Shown: one piece after another, positions 7,937-16,432 of the stretch
How positions within the stretch are numbered: position 1 is the stretch's first letter
Layout: each line of letters begins with the position of its first letter
Notes under the pieces: generated by a model
The model's database searches: none
The model's input: only the letters and a program-made list of their open reading frames with translations
What the model was told of the DNA's origin: nothing
Made by a program: the position numbers and the translations under genes
Assembly (NCBI GenBank): GCA_963770485.1
Contig: CAVYPX010000008.1
Span: forward strand, 1 to 24,766
Source of the DNA: CAVVEC01 sp963770485
GTDB taxonomy: Bacteria > Acidobacteriota > Terriglobia > Terriglobales > Acidobacteriaceae
Length of the DNA stretch: 24,766 bases
Direction: 5' to 3'

Positions 7937-10663
7937 TCAGTTGAATGGATCCGTTTGCCAGATCTTCTGCGTGCCCAACGCATTATAAAATCCCCAAACT
8001 GCAATCGCAGCGACGCTGAGCACCAGGAAAACTCCGGTACTTGCATACCACGCCGAGAAATCCACGGTGAGCGGCGCGTTGAGCAGGACGTCGGCGACAA
8101 CCATTGCCGTGGCCAGTGCCACCAGGCCAGAACGGAAGACAGTGAACACAAGCAGCGAGTAGATCAAAACCTGCGCCGGTGCGTCGATCATCGGGTGATC
8201 GTTACTGATCACTTTCAGCGTCGTACACAGTACGACGAAAAGAATCGCCGCCAGCCATTCCTTGCGCACCACCACGCGAAAGATGAAGAGAAGGAAAAAA
8301 ACAACTAAGGTGGATTGTATGGCCAAAGGAACGTGCAACACCCAGGCACCGAGTGCAAAGCGGCCTCCCATCAGGAAACTTTCCGAATAGAAACCGGGGG
8401 GAACTCCAGCGCGCATCATGGGGATCTGCCTGATCTGGTAGATCAGAACCACCCCCAAGCCGACGACAACGCCGTACAGAATGTCACGTCCGACTAAAGG
8501 GTCGCGGAACTGGCCAATCAGCATCCGGTTCCAGGAAATAATGGTTTGCGGCCAGAGGCGGCGAATATAGGGTTCGAGCGCAAGATAGAGAACAAAAACG
8601 ATTCCGGAAACGAATAAACCAGTGCTGATTGCCAGAACGAAAGGCAGAGTCACATCCAGACTGGGAACAAAGTGGCCACGGCAGAGCCAGAGCAGCAGTT
8701 CCAGTGCGAAAACCACACACGCCAACCGGAAAGCGCCCTGGCGGTCCCCCCTGCCGCGAATGTAATTGCGGCGACCCAGCCATGTGGCTCCAACCAAAAC
8801 CAGAAGAAAAATAAGCAAGAGCATGATGTTGCTGGCTTTCTCGCCGGCTGACGGCTCTTCTGGGTGCAGGCGGCTCGGATGAGTCCATGGACCGGTGAGC
8901 AGAAAGTAGACCGGCTTGCCGCGCCAGCCAGCCGCTTCAACGCGCATCGGTCGCGTGGTCCCAGGCCAAGTTCCAGTCCATGCTGCTCGGGTGTCGGAGT
9001 CCGCCAATGAAGTCCATTGCGGAGACGCCGGCTGGAACTGAGAAATGTCGAGGCCGGCGGCGCTGAACAACAGGTTCCAATCAACGGCTTTTGCAGAACC
9101 GGGCGTTTCCTCCAATTGGGGAGGGATCGACTGGAAATAAATTAACCGTCCTTGGGAATCCAGTTTGAGGTTGATCATCCCCGAAATCACGGTTGGCGGG
9201 TCGTCCGGAAAGAGTCTGCCGGGGGTCAGCAGCGGCGCGTCGTGGAAATCAATCGGCATCATATACTGCGGGCTTTGCCGATACCAGTAATCAATCAAGG
9301 TGGGGCGGCCGGAGAAAGTCTGGTCCCAGTTCGGTCGTGGCTTGTCGGTCTTCTCCACGTAGTTCATGAACTCTTCCTGATACTCCAGATAGCCACCGCT
9401 ATCGAGCGGGCGTTCTTCATAGCCGAGCTTCCCGGTTATTTCCTTTGCCTTCTGGGTCAGGACTTCCGGGGACAACTCCAGCCGGAGCTTATCCATGCCG
9501 CTGGTGCGGATGTTCAGATAGGCAGTAAGTATCAGTCCCACAATCGCGATGGTCAGGGCGATCACAGCCGTCCTGGGAGCGAGTCCGGCGGTTTCGCCGG
9601 CGGCCGCGACCATCTGGGGAGAAGGCGTCTCCCCTGCGGCCAAAGCAGCAGCCAGCGGATCTCCTCCCGGCAGGGCAGCGGCAACGCTGAGCACCGCCGC
9701 CGGGCGGTTCGCCGGGTCGGGATCAAGACAGCGCAAGATTACGCGCTCGACCGCGGGATCGATGTCTTTCACCACCGTTGAGGGCCGGCTGGGTGTGCTC
9801 TCCGCGCGTGTGCGAACCATATCCGTTAGCGATTGCGCACTGAAAGCACGCTTTCCCGTGAAAATCTCGTAGAGCACCAGACCAAGCGAATAAATGTCGC
9901 TCTTGGTCGTGACCTCCTTCCCCTCGAGTTGCTCGGGAGACATGTAAGCCGGAGTTCCGCTGCGCACTTCCACTCCATGAATCTGTTCGGCCAGACCGGC
10001 GAGACCGAAATCTGTAACCACCACTTGGCCGCGACCATCCAGCATGATGTTGGCCGGTTTCAAATCGCGGTGCAGCACTCCCTTGGCATGGGCGGCAGCG
10101 AGGCCAGCACAAAGCTGGCGTGCGATTTCGAGGGCTTTGTCCGCCGGCAAGCGACCAATGCGTCTGAGGAGCGATGCCAGGTCTTCACCATCCACGTACT
10201 CCATGGTGAAGAAGGTGTGACTGTCCACTTCGCCGACGTCGTAAACGCGGCACACATTGGGATGGGAAACGCGGCGGGCGATTCGGACCTCGTTACGGAA
10301 ACGCTCCAGCAGGGTCTCGTCCTGGCTTGCTTGCTCGGGTAGAAATTTGAGGGCGACCGGCTGGCCGAGAGTCAGGTCGTCGGCCCGATAAACCTCACCC
10401 ATACCGCCCCTGCCGAGCAATGCGACGATGCGATAGCGACCCGCCAGCAAACGGCCGGGAAGAAACCGGCCCTCGCTCGACAGACTACCGTCGGAACTGG
10501 CTGACCTCGACGCGGAGCCGGAGGCTGGCTTCGGCGTTTGCTTTGGCTTCGCAGAAACGAACTCCATGGTGGCTACATCGTCCGAGTTCAAGGCCGCGCC
10601 ACAAGCGGAACAGAAGCGCCCGGCCTCGGCGACTTGTGAGCCGCAGGATATGCAAGTGGACAT
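7937..10663 (-). CDS. Membrane Ser/Thr protein kinase with zinc ribbon and polytopic C-terminus
   Basis: A 908-residue Hanks-type kinase. The ATG at 10663 is preferred because GGAGAG lies 5 bases upstream; the frame is open 27 codons further. Residues 4-21 are a zinc ribbon (CISC, ten residues, CSAC). A Ser/Ala/Pro linker follows, then the kinase: GRGGMGEVY (84-92), ATP lysine Lys106, HRDLKPAN (198-205), DFG (218-220) and SPEQLEG (243-248), so all catalytic residues are present. A transmembrane helix lies at about 365-385, followed by an extracytoplasmic domain of some 240 residues and then roughly seven to nine hydrophobic helices to the end (for example NIMLLLIFLLVLVGATWLG and VFLVLSVAAIAVWGFY). 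There are no PASTA repeats. The gene is divergent from mbfA and stands alone. The signal and targets are unknown; architecture suggests envelope sensing. Confidence 0.92.
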   Translation of the reverse strand: MSTCISCGSQVAEAGRFCSACGAALNSDDVATMEFVSAKPKQTPKPASGSASRSASSDGSLSSEGRFLPGRLLAGRYRIVALLGRGGMGEVYRADDLTLGQPVALKFLPEQASQDETLLERFRNEVRIARRVSHPNVCRVYDVGEVDSHTFFTMEYVDGEDLASLLRRIGRLPADKALEIARQLCAGLAAAHAKGVLHRDLKPANIMLDGRGQVVVTDFGLAGLAEQIHGVEVRSGTPAYMSPEQLEGKEVTTKSDIYSLGLVLYEIFTGKRAFSAQSLTDMVRTRAESTPSRPSTVVKDIDPAVERVILRCLDPDPANRPAAVLSVAAALPGGDPLAAALAAGETPSPQMVAAAGETAGLAPRTAVIALTIAIVGLILTAYLNIRTSGMDKLRLELSPEVLTQKAKEITGKLGYEERPLDSGGYLEYQEEFMNYVEKTDKPRPNWDQTFSGRPTLIDYWYRQSPQYMMPIDFHDAPLLTPGRLFPDDPPTVISGMINLKLDSQGRLIYFQSIPPQLEETPGSAKAVDWNLLFSAAGLDISQFQPASPQWTSLADSDTRAAWTGTWPGTTRPMRVEAAGWRGKPVYFLLTGPWTHPSRLHPEEPSAGEKASNIMLLLIFLLVLVGATWLGRRNYIRGRGDRQGAFRLACVVFALELLLWLCRGHFVPSLDVTLPFVLAISTGLFVSGIVFVLYLALEPYIRRLWPQTIISWNRMLIGQFRDPLVGRDILYGVVVGLGVVLIYQIRQIPMMRAGVPPGFYSESFLMGGRFALGAWVLHVPLAIQSTLVVFFLLFIFRVVVRKEWLAAILFVVLCTTLKVISNDHPMIDAPAQVLIYSLLVFTVFRSGLVALATAMVVADVLLNAPLTVDFSAWYASTGVFLVLSVAAIAVWGFYNALGTQKIWQTDPFN

Positions 10664-10792
10664 CAAACTCTCCGCATACAATTTACCCGTTTGTCGTCGC
10701 CCGTTGCCAGTCCTGACGCACGATAGGGCCCTACTTGACTCCACACAAAGTGGGCTCTGGGCAAAATCTTAGGTGCACCCGTCGCCCACGAC

Positions 10793-10826
10793 TTACGCTA
10801 TCGAACCATTTACACTATCGAACCAT
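10793..10826 (+). repeat. Tandem 17-bp repeat running into the mbfA start codon
   Basis: TTACGCTATCGAACCAT (10793-10809) is immediately repeated as TTACACTATCGAACCAT (10810-10826) with one mismatch. The second copy contributes the first two bases of the mbfA ATG (10825-10827); the first copy has CAT followed by TT and so lacks a start codon. There is no Shine-Dalgarno sequence in this interval. It could be a duplicated regulator site or a recent slippage duplication. Confidence 0.75.
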
Positions 10827-11781
10827 GAAGAGATTCGAGACTCTTTCGGAACGCGAGATTCTGGCTTTGGCGATTTCTCTTGAGGAAGAGGATGAGCGTG
10901 TCTATGCCGATTTTGCGGAAGGATTGAAGCAGGATTTTCCGGCATCCGCCGCAGTGTTCTCAGGCATGCGAGAGCAGGAATCCGGGCACCGGCGACGACT
11001 CATCGAGTTATACCGGCAGAAGTTCGGAGAGCACATTCCGTTGATCCGGCGCCAGGATGTCCGGGGCTTCGTGCAGCGAAGGCCGGTGTGGCTGGTGCAT
11101 CCGCTCCGGCTGGACACGGTGCGCAACCAGGCCAGCGCCATGGAAGTGGAAACGCGCCGGTTTTATGAGAAGGCGGCGGCGCGAGCCCAGGATGCCAGCA
11201 TTCGGCAGTTGCTCGATGACTTGGCCCAGGAAGAGCGAACCCATGAGGATCGGGCACAGGAGCTACGCGAAGAAGAATTACGCCCCGGTGTTCAGGCAGA
11301 TGAAGAGCGGGCGCGGCGTCGGCTTTTTGTCCTGCAGATCGTGCAACCGGGGTTAGCCGGCTTGATGGACGGATCGGTGTCAACTTTGGCGCCGGTATTC
11401 GCGGCTGCATTTGCGACGCGCAACAGTTGGGACGCATTTCTGGTCGGACTCGCAGCCTCAGTCGGCGCGGGGATCAGCATGGGATTTGCCGAGGCGTTGT
11501 CGGACGATGGCAGTTTGACGGGGCGCGGTCATCCGTGGGTGCGCGGCTTGATCTGCGGCGCTATGACGGCGCTGGGCGGAATCGGCCATACTTTGCCGTT
11601 CTTGATTCCGAGTTTCCGTTTGGCATTAGTGATTGCTTCGATCGTGGTGGTAGCGGAACTGGGCGTCATTACCTGGATTCGCCAGCGTTACATGGACACT
11701 CCAATAGTTTCGGCCGCAATGCAGGTGGCGCTGGGCGGGGCCCTGGTTTTTGTCACGGGCGTACTGATCGGCAGTTCGTAA
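10825..11781 (+). CDS. mbfA: Rubrerythrin-VIT1 fusion, MbfA-type iron exporter
   Basis: A 318-residue inner-membrane protein with a ferritin-like N-terminal domain and a Ccc1/VIT1-type transporter domain, the architecture of MbfA (membrane-bound ferritin A), which exports iron and protects against peroxide. The ferritin-like part shows di-iron ligand motifs LEEEDERVYADF (Glu20-22), EQESGH (Glu52, His55), MEVETRRFYE (Glu107, Glu109) and EERTHEDR (Glu137, His140). The transporter part (about 175-318) has LAGLMDGSVSTLAPVFAAAF, GLAASVGAGISMGFAEALSD and three further hydrophobic helices. The start ATG 10825 is chosen because it begins the domain; upstream codons of the open frame are not protein-like. 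No good ribosome-binding site is seen, and the start lies in the tandem repeat. Divergent from the kinase. Confidence 0.9.
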   Translation: MKRFETLSEREILALAISLEEEDERVYADFAEGLKQDFPASAAVFSGMREQESGHRRRLIELYRQKFGEHIPLIRRQDVRGFVQRRPVWLVHPLRLDTVRNQASAMEVETRRFYEKAAARAQDASIRQLLDDLAQEERTHEDRAQELREEELRPGVQADEERARRRLFVLQIVQPGLAGLMDGSVSTLAPVFAAAFATRNSWDAFLVGLAASVGAGISMGFAEALSDDGSLTGRGHPWVRGLICGAMTALGGIGHTLPFLIPSFRLALVIASIVVVAELGVITWIRQRYMDTPIVSAAMQVALGGALVFVTGVLIGSS

Positions 11782-11861
11782 CGGCTGGGGCCTCACACGG
11801 GCGAGACCTTGCCTTGAACGAGAATCGAAGGAAAGCCCGTGCCTACATCGAATTGAGCTGC

Positions 11862-13667
11862 ATGGACGAAGAGTCTCTCAACAGACCGCTCCTCGTGTTT
11901 GATGGGGAGTGCCCGTTTTGCCGGGCGTGGGTCGAGTACTGGAAGCGCCTCACCGGCGAGCGCGTGCTCTACGTCCCCTACCAGGAAATTGGCCAGCGTT
12001 TCCCAAATGTTCCCCAAGCAGATTTTTCTTCGGCCGTAAAGCTCATTCTGCCCAGTGGCGAAGTGCGCAGCGGCGCACATGCTGTTTTCAGCTTGCTCGA
12101 CCTGGTGCCGGGAAAAAGATGGATGCTCTGGTTGTACCTGCATATTCCCGGCTTCGCCCTGATTGCGGAAATCGCGTACGGAATCATCTCCCGGCAGCGC
12201 TCCTTCTGCTATGGGGCAACGCAGTTGCTTTGGGGAATTCCAGTCGAGACTGAAACGTTCGACATTGGCAGGTGGCTTTTTCTGAGGACGCTGGGAGCGA
12301 TCTACCTGATTGCCTTCACGTCGTTCGGTGTGCAGGCAGCCGGCCTCATCGGTTCCCGTGGAATCTCTCCGGTCGCAGAATTCCTCCATTCGGTTCGCGA
12401 GTATTATGGGGCGACCGGATATTGGGTAGTCCCGACATTCTTGTGGCTGAACTCCAGCGATACCATGCTCAAAGCAGTTTGGATTGCCGGAATCTGTCTG
12501 TCGGCACTTTTGCTGATCGGAGTGCAATGGCGGATGATCCGCTTGCTCTTGTTTGTTCTCTATTTGTCGCTGGTGACGGCGGGTCAGGATTTCATGGGCT
12601 ACCAGTGGGACGCCCTTTTGCTCGAAGCCGGATTTCTGGCTATTTTGCTGGGCTGGTCACCGATCATTGCGTGGCTTTATCGCTGGTTGCTGTTTCGTCT
12701 GATGTTTTTATCCGGCATTGTGAAACTGGCGAGTGGAGACCAATCGTGGCGCCATTTCACGGCGTTGCCAGTGCACTATGAAACTCAGCCCTTGCCCACA
12801 CCATTGGCCTGGTACATGTTTCAATTGCCCACATGGTTTCAGCGTGGGTCGGTCGGATTTGTGTTTTTCGTGGAGGTTCTCGTCCCCTTCCTGATCTTCG
12901 CACCTCGCCGGGTTCGCTTCCTGGCAGCACGTGCGATTATCGTTCTGCAGGTTCTGATTGCGTTAACCGGAAACTATGCGTTTTTCAACCTGCTCACGAT
13001 CGCCTTCTGCTTATTTCTATTGGACGACGCGCTGCTGCGCCGGATCGTGCCAACGAAGCTCGGCAGCTTGATCCGTGCTGCACCTGGCTTTGCACGACGA
13101 CAGGTCTTGTCTCGCGCCATTTGCGGTTCGTTCGCTGCCCTTGTACTCTTCGTCGGCAGCTTTCAGATCGCCAACACGTTCGGGCTGCTCTGGGCGCCGG
13201 CACAGCTCATCATTCGGAGCATCTCGCCATTTGAGATCGTCAACAGCTACGGGCTGTTTGCCGTCATGACCACTTCACGGCCGGAGATTGTTATCGAAGG
13301 ATCGAATGACGGAGTCACGTGGGTTCCGTACGAATTCACGTACAAGCCGGGAGACCTTACGCGGCACCCGGCTTGGGTTGCACCGCACCAGCCTCGCCTT
13401 GATTGGCAGATGTGGTTCGCAGCGCTGGGAGACTACCGCAGCGAGCCCTGGATTCTCCGCTTCATGGCGCGTCTTCTCCAAGGCTCGCCGGAGGTGCTCG
13501 GGCTTTTGCGCCGCAATCCATTTCCGGACTCGCCGCCGCATTTCATCCGCGCGATGCTTTACCAGTATCGCTTTACTACGCCTTCCGAAAAAAAGGCCTC
13601 GGGGGAGTGGTGGCGCAGGGAACTGAAGGGAGTCTATGTGCCGGCGGTCTCGCTGCGCGAAGAATAG
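11862..13667 (+). CDS. DCC thioredoxin-like domain fused to lipase maturation factor (LMF1) domain
   Basis: From the ATG at 11862 the protein has 601 residues. Residues about 9-120 form a DCC/DUF393 domain: LLVFDGECPFCRAWVEYWKR with the D-x-x-C-P-x-C redox-type motif (Asp14, Cys17, Cys20). The rest is a polytopic membrane protein of the lipase maturation factor 1 family: FTSFGVQAAGLIGSRGISPV, SLVTAGQDFMGYQWDALLLE, FRLMFLSGIVKLASGDQSWR, LPVHYETQPLPTPLAWY and the soluble C-terminal region IVNSYGLFAVMTTSRPEIVI and PRLDWQMWFAALGDYRSEPW. In vertebrates LMF1 matures lipases in the ER; the bacterial role is not established, and thiol chemistry in the envelope is an inference from the DCC motif. The open frame extends upstream through mbfA in another frame, but that stretch is not protein-like. 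It follows mbfA by 80 bases and could be cotranscribed. Confidence 0.9.
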   Translation: MDEESLNRPLLVFDGECPFCRAWVEYWKRLTGERVLYVPYQEIGQRFPNVPQADFSSAVKLILPSGEVRSGAHAVFSLLDLVPGKRWMLWLYLHIPGFALIAEIAYGIISRQRSFCYGATQLLWGIPVETETFDIGRWLFLRTLGAIYLIAFTSFGVQAAGLIGSRGISPVAEFLHSVREYYGATGYWVVPTFLWLNSSDTMLKAVWIAGICLSALLLIGVQWRMIRLLLFVLYLSLVTAGQDFMGYQWDALLLEAGFLAILLGWSPIIAWLYRWLLFRLMFLSGIVKLASGDQSWRHFTALPVHYETQPLPTPLAWYMFQLPTWFQRGSVGFVFFVEVLVPFLIFAPRRVRFLAARAIIVLQVLIALTGNYAFFNLLTIAFCLFLLDDALLRRIVPTKLGSLIRAAPGFARRQVLSRAICGSFAALVLFVGSFQIANTFGLLWAPAQLIIRSISPFEIVNSYGLFAVMTTSRPEIVIEGSNDGVTWVPYEFTYKPGDLTRHPAWVAPHQPRLDWQMWFAALGDYRSEPWILRFMARLLQGSPEVLGLLRRNPFPDSPPHFIRAMLYQYRFTTPSEKKASGEWWRRELKGVYVPAVSLREE

Positions 13668-13680
13668 GGCACATATTCGC

Positions 13681-13697
13681 CGGCGATGCGGTCGCCG
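13681..13697. terminator. Possible bidirectional hairpin between convergent genes
   Basis: CGGCGA (13681-13686) and TCGCCG (13692-13697) can pair around a 5-base loop in the 31-base gap between the converging LMF1 and GGDEF stop codons. No T-run follows on either strand, so it is only weakly supported as a terminator. Confidence 0.3.
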
Positions 13698-13698
13698 C

Positions 13699-15024
13699 TC
13701 ACGCAACTCCACGCTTCAGCCGCGAGGCTCGGGAACGCGATGGGGTTGCGGCCTCCACTCGATTGCGCCCAGCCTGCTTGGCTCGATACAGCGCTTTGTC
13801 TGCCGCCTGAATTACGTGCTCGATTTCCTGTGCCTTGGGGTTTGGCTCGGCAACTCCGATGCTGACGGTGACCGACAGCTCACAAATTTGTGCAGCAGTG
13901 CGGTAAGAGTGACTTGCCCGTCGAGTTGCGCGCTTCTGATCCGTTCCCCTGCGGTCGGGACCACGAGGAGCGGTCCGCCGCTCCTGAATCGCACGAACGC
14001 GAAATCTGGATTCCTCGATGGCCGTTCTGAGGGCTTCGAGGTGTGGCACAACCTCTTTCATTGCTCTTCCCGGGAACAGGATGGAGAATTCTTCTCCCCC
14101 GACGCGAAATGCCTGACCGCCCCCAGTGACCTGCGCCAGCCTTCCGGCCACCATGCGTAACACCTCATCGCCCGTATCGTGTCCGTAGCTATCGTTGAAA
14201 TTCTTGAAGTGATCGATATCGACCGCGGCAACGCAATACGGTGCTTCCAGGCGTAGTAGCGCGTCGTTGAAGGCGCGGCGCCCAGGCAAGCTTGTCAGTT
14301 CGTCGTGATAAGCCAACTCGTATGAGTTCTCGATAATCGAGCTGACCAGGATCAACCCAGCTGTGGCAAAGTACGCGCTGGCGATTCGCCCAACCCCGCC
14401 CGCCTGTAAACCAAGAACCGCCGCGGACAGCGACCACAGCAGGCCACTTTCGACGGGCTTGCGATAAAGCAGAAATCGGAGCAGCAGAAATCCAACGGCT
14501 ATGGCTAAAGCCAGCAAAGCGAGCTGCGGAATCTTCGTCCAATGGAAAAGATCCCGGTCGAAGAACATGAGGCGGAGGAATACGGGGCTCGTGGTCTCCC
14601 CAGGACGGCAGATGATGGCAACGAACACCGATTCCAGGAACAGAAGCGCCAGCCGGGAGGCGATGGCGGAAACTGCCAGTCCTCGCTCGCGAACGAATGA
14701 AAAAGTGATGAAGTTAAGCGGCAACAGAAAAGCAACTGCTTCCAACGCTATGCGACCAGAACCGGTAGAAGCCGCTCTTCCCATCGAGAAGAACTCCATG
14801 GCCCGGTGCGCCAGTAGCAAGGTGACCAGGGCGAAGAGAACACGGCTGGAATGGAAGCGCCAAGCGAGGAGAATTCCTGCTCCGAAAACCCCGTAGTAGT
14901 AGAAATCAACTGCTGAAGTTGGGATGGGCAGGAATCCGCCTGACAGCAGTATCACCGCAGCAAACAGCAGCACGCCTCCGGGTACAAGCAAGGATTTCAG
15001 TGTCCCCTTACTCCAGAGATCCAC
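13699..15024 (-). CDS. Membrane-bound GGDEF diguanylate cyclase
   Basis: A 441-residue protein starting at GTG 15024, with AAGGAC upstream at suitable spacing. Residues 1-240 hold about seven hydrophobic helices without a known sensor signature. The cyclase domain begins at DELTSLPGRRAFNDAL; metal/GTP residues lie in AAVDIDHFKNFNDSYGHDTGDEVL and the signature is GGEEF (309-313), a catalytically competent variant. The product would be cyclic di-GMP. The allosteric I-site RxxD, normally five residues before GGEEF, is absent (the segment reads TGGGQAF). An arginine-rich insert of roughly 35 residues (about 342-378) separates this part from the final SVTVSIGVAEP strand and the ADKALYRAKQAGRNRV helix. 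It converges on the LMF1 gene and is divergent from the response regulator. Confidence 0.93.
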   Translation of the reverse strand: MDLWSKGTLKSLLVPGGVLLFAAVILLSGGFLPIPTSAVDFYYYGVFGAGILLAWRFHSSRVLFALVTLLLAHRAMEFFSMGRAASTGSGRIALEAVAFLLPLNFITFSFVRERGLAVSAIASRLALLFLESVFVAIICRPGETTSPVFLRLMFFDRDLFHWTKIPQLALLALAIAVGFLLLRFLLYRKPVESGLLWSLSAAVLGLQAGGVGRIASAYFATAGLILVSSIIENSYELAYHDELTSLPGRRAFNDALLRLEAPYCVAAVDIDHFKNFNDSYGHDTGDEVLRMVAGRLAQVTGGGQAFRVGGEEFSILFPGRAMKEVVPHLEALRTAIEESRFRVRAIQERRTAPRGPDRRGTDQKRATRRASHSYRTAAQICELSVTVSIGVAEPNPKAQEIEHVIQAADKALYRAKQAGRNRVEAATPSRSRASRLKRGVA

Positions 15025-15297
15025 GCTGGACGGTCCTTTCCCTTTGAAGAATGCGGTTTAGGAATTATCCCCGGCGGCGGAAAGCGCAAGTGAGTGGCAG
15101 AGCAGGTTCCACGTGATCGGCGGGCTGTGCGACGGCGATAGCGGGAGTGCTGCGCCAAGAATTCCCAGCGAACTGCCGCTTCCACTTCGGGACGCCGTTC
15201 CTTTTCTGGAAGTCGTAGACCTTCGTGCGGGGCGTAATCTCTTAAGTCCAGCTAATTCTTGTCTAGAATCGGAGTGTCCACATTAGAGGGATTTCAC

Positions 15298-15885
15298 ATG
15301 CGTATTCTGATTGCTGAAGATGATTCTGCCCTCGCCAGCTTTGTGAAAAAGGGTTTGGAGGCCGAACACTATGCCGTGGATATCTCCGCTGACGGGGAGC
15401 AGGCCCGGGCTCTGGCAGGGGAATTCGACTATGACCTGGTGGTGCTCGATCTGAACCTGCCACGGGTAGATGGAGTCTCGGTCCTGCGTTACCTCCGCAC
15501 CCGGAAACCGAGCATGCCGATTCTGGTACTCACGGGGCGGAACCGGGTCGAGGACCGGGTGCAGTGTCTGGATCTGGGTGCAGATGACTACCTTAGTAAG
15601 CCGTTCTCCTTCTCTGAGCTCTCGGCGCGGATTCGGGCATTGCTGCGACGCTGCCACTTGCCAGCGGAATCGGTGCTGACGGTGGAGGACCTGAAGCTCG
15701 ACCGGGTGGAACGCAGAGTCGAGCGCGCAGGCCGGCGGATCGATCTGACGTCCAAGGAATTCGCCTTGCTCGAATATCTGATGCGGAACGCTGGCCGGCG
15801 AATTACCCGCGCCATGATCATCGAACACGTGTGGAACTTGTCATTTGATACCTGCACCAACGTTGTGGATGTTTATGTGAATTAG
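15298..15885 (+). pseudogene. OmpR/PhoB-type response regulator, truncated in its DNA-binding domain
   Basis: From ATG 15298 (GAGGGA ribosome-binding site 7 bases upstream) the product is 195 residues. The receiver domain is complete: acidic pair Asp8-Asp9, phospho-acceptor Asp51 in VVLDLNLPRVDG, LVLTGR and the lysine in DYLSKPFS. The winged-helix domain runs as RRIDLTSKEFALLEYLMRNA and ITRAMIIEHVWNLSFDT, then CTNVVDVYVN and a TAG stop. Homologs continue with 'YLRRKID...TVRGVGYRL', about 25-30 residues carrying the last helix and wing. Nothing like this follows in any frame. The stop codon arises at the junction with an oppositely oriented gene. DNA binding is probably lost. Confidence 0.85.
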
Positions 15886-16211
15886 CCGGAGATGAAGATC
15901 GTCCTCAGATTCGGGCGGATTGCCCGCAAGTCCTTCGCCAGGTCCCGCCCGTTCTGCCCAGGTAGCACGACATCGGTAAGCAGGAGCCGGACTATCTTCT
16001 GATATTGGCGAAACACGCACAGCGCTTCTGCTGCATTTCGGGCTCTCAACACCCGGTAACCCGCGGACTCCAGAATGTCACCTGTCAACTCGCGCACTAG
16101 GGCTTCATCTTCCACCAGCAGGATCGTGCCGCGGGCTTGTGGCAGCTCCGTGCAGGACATGACGGAAAGGGGCTCTGGAACCATTTCTGCAACAGGTCCG
16201 GTGTGATTCAT
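15882..16211 (-). pseudogene. Receiver-domain protein, truncated at the same junction
   Basis: From ATG 16211 (AGGAG 8 bases upstream) the product is 109 residues: a loose N-terminal 27 residues, then a CheY-like receiver with TILLVEDEALVRELTGDILE (acidic pair Glu34-Asp35), phospho-acceptor Asp80 in LLLTDVVLPGQNG, and TIFISG followed at once by TAA. Homologs continue from SG with Y and about 25 more residues including the conserved Lys ('FLQKPF'). Both the lysine and the last strand and helix are missing. Its stop (15882-15884) overlaps the stop of the response regulator on the other strand. The style is that of stand-alone or hybrid-kinase receivers; the partner kinase is not in the window. 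Confidence 0.75.
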
Positions 16212-16432
16212 GTCTGTTCTCCTGCGGCACCAACTGTCTGTGCACCTCGGTTTCCATAAGCCCTTTGGTAGGCCCAAATGAGACGGCTCCATGTCCGCAA
16301 TGAGTTACAGCCGCAACAATATTCTCCGGGCTGGCCCGACGATTCGAGACACGATCCTCGCAATCGTTTTGGGAAAAAGAAGTGCCAGTATCGGGAATAC
16401 TTCCAGAAGTGGTAAAGCAAACGCGATGGCGC

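Noticed and set aside
9152..9781. A 209-codon plus-strand frame inside the kinase gene.
   Set aside because: Antisense shadow of a well-supported kinase, with no domain.
11427..11861. Long N-terminal extension of the DCC-LMF1 frame through mbfA.
   Set aside because: The translation is low-complexity Arg/Gly/Ser typical of a shadow frame; the domain starts right after ATG 11862.
16370..16388. Minus-strand TGGCAC followed by TTCTTTTTCC, resembling a sigma-54 promoter upstream of the receiver gene.
   Set aside because: The -24 element fits but the required GC at -12 reads TC, so it does not meet the consensus.
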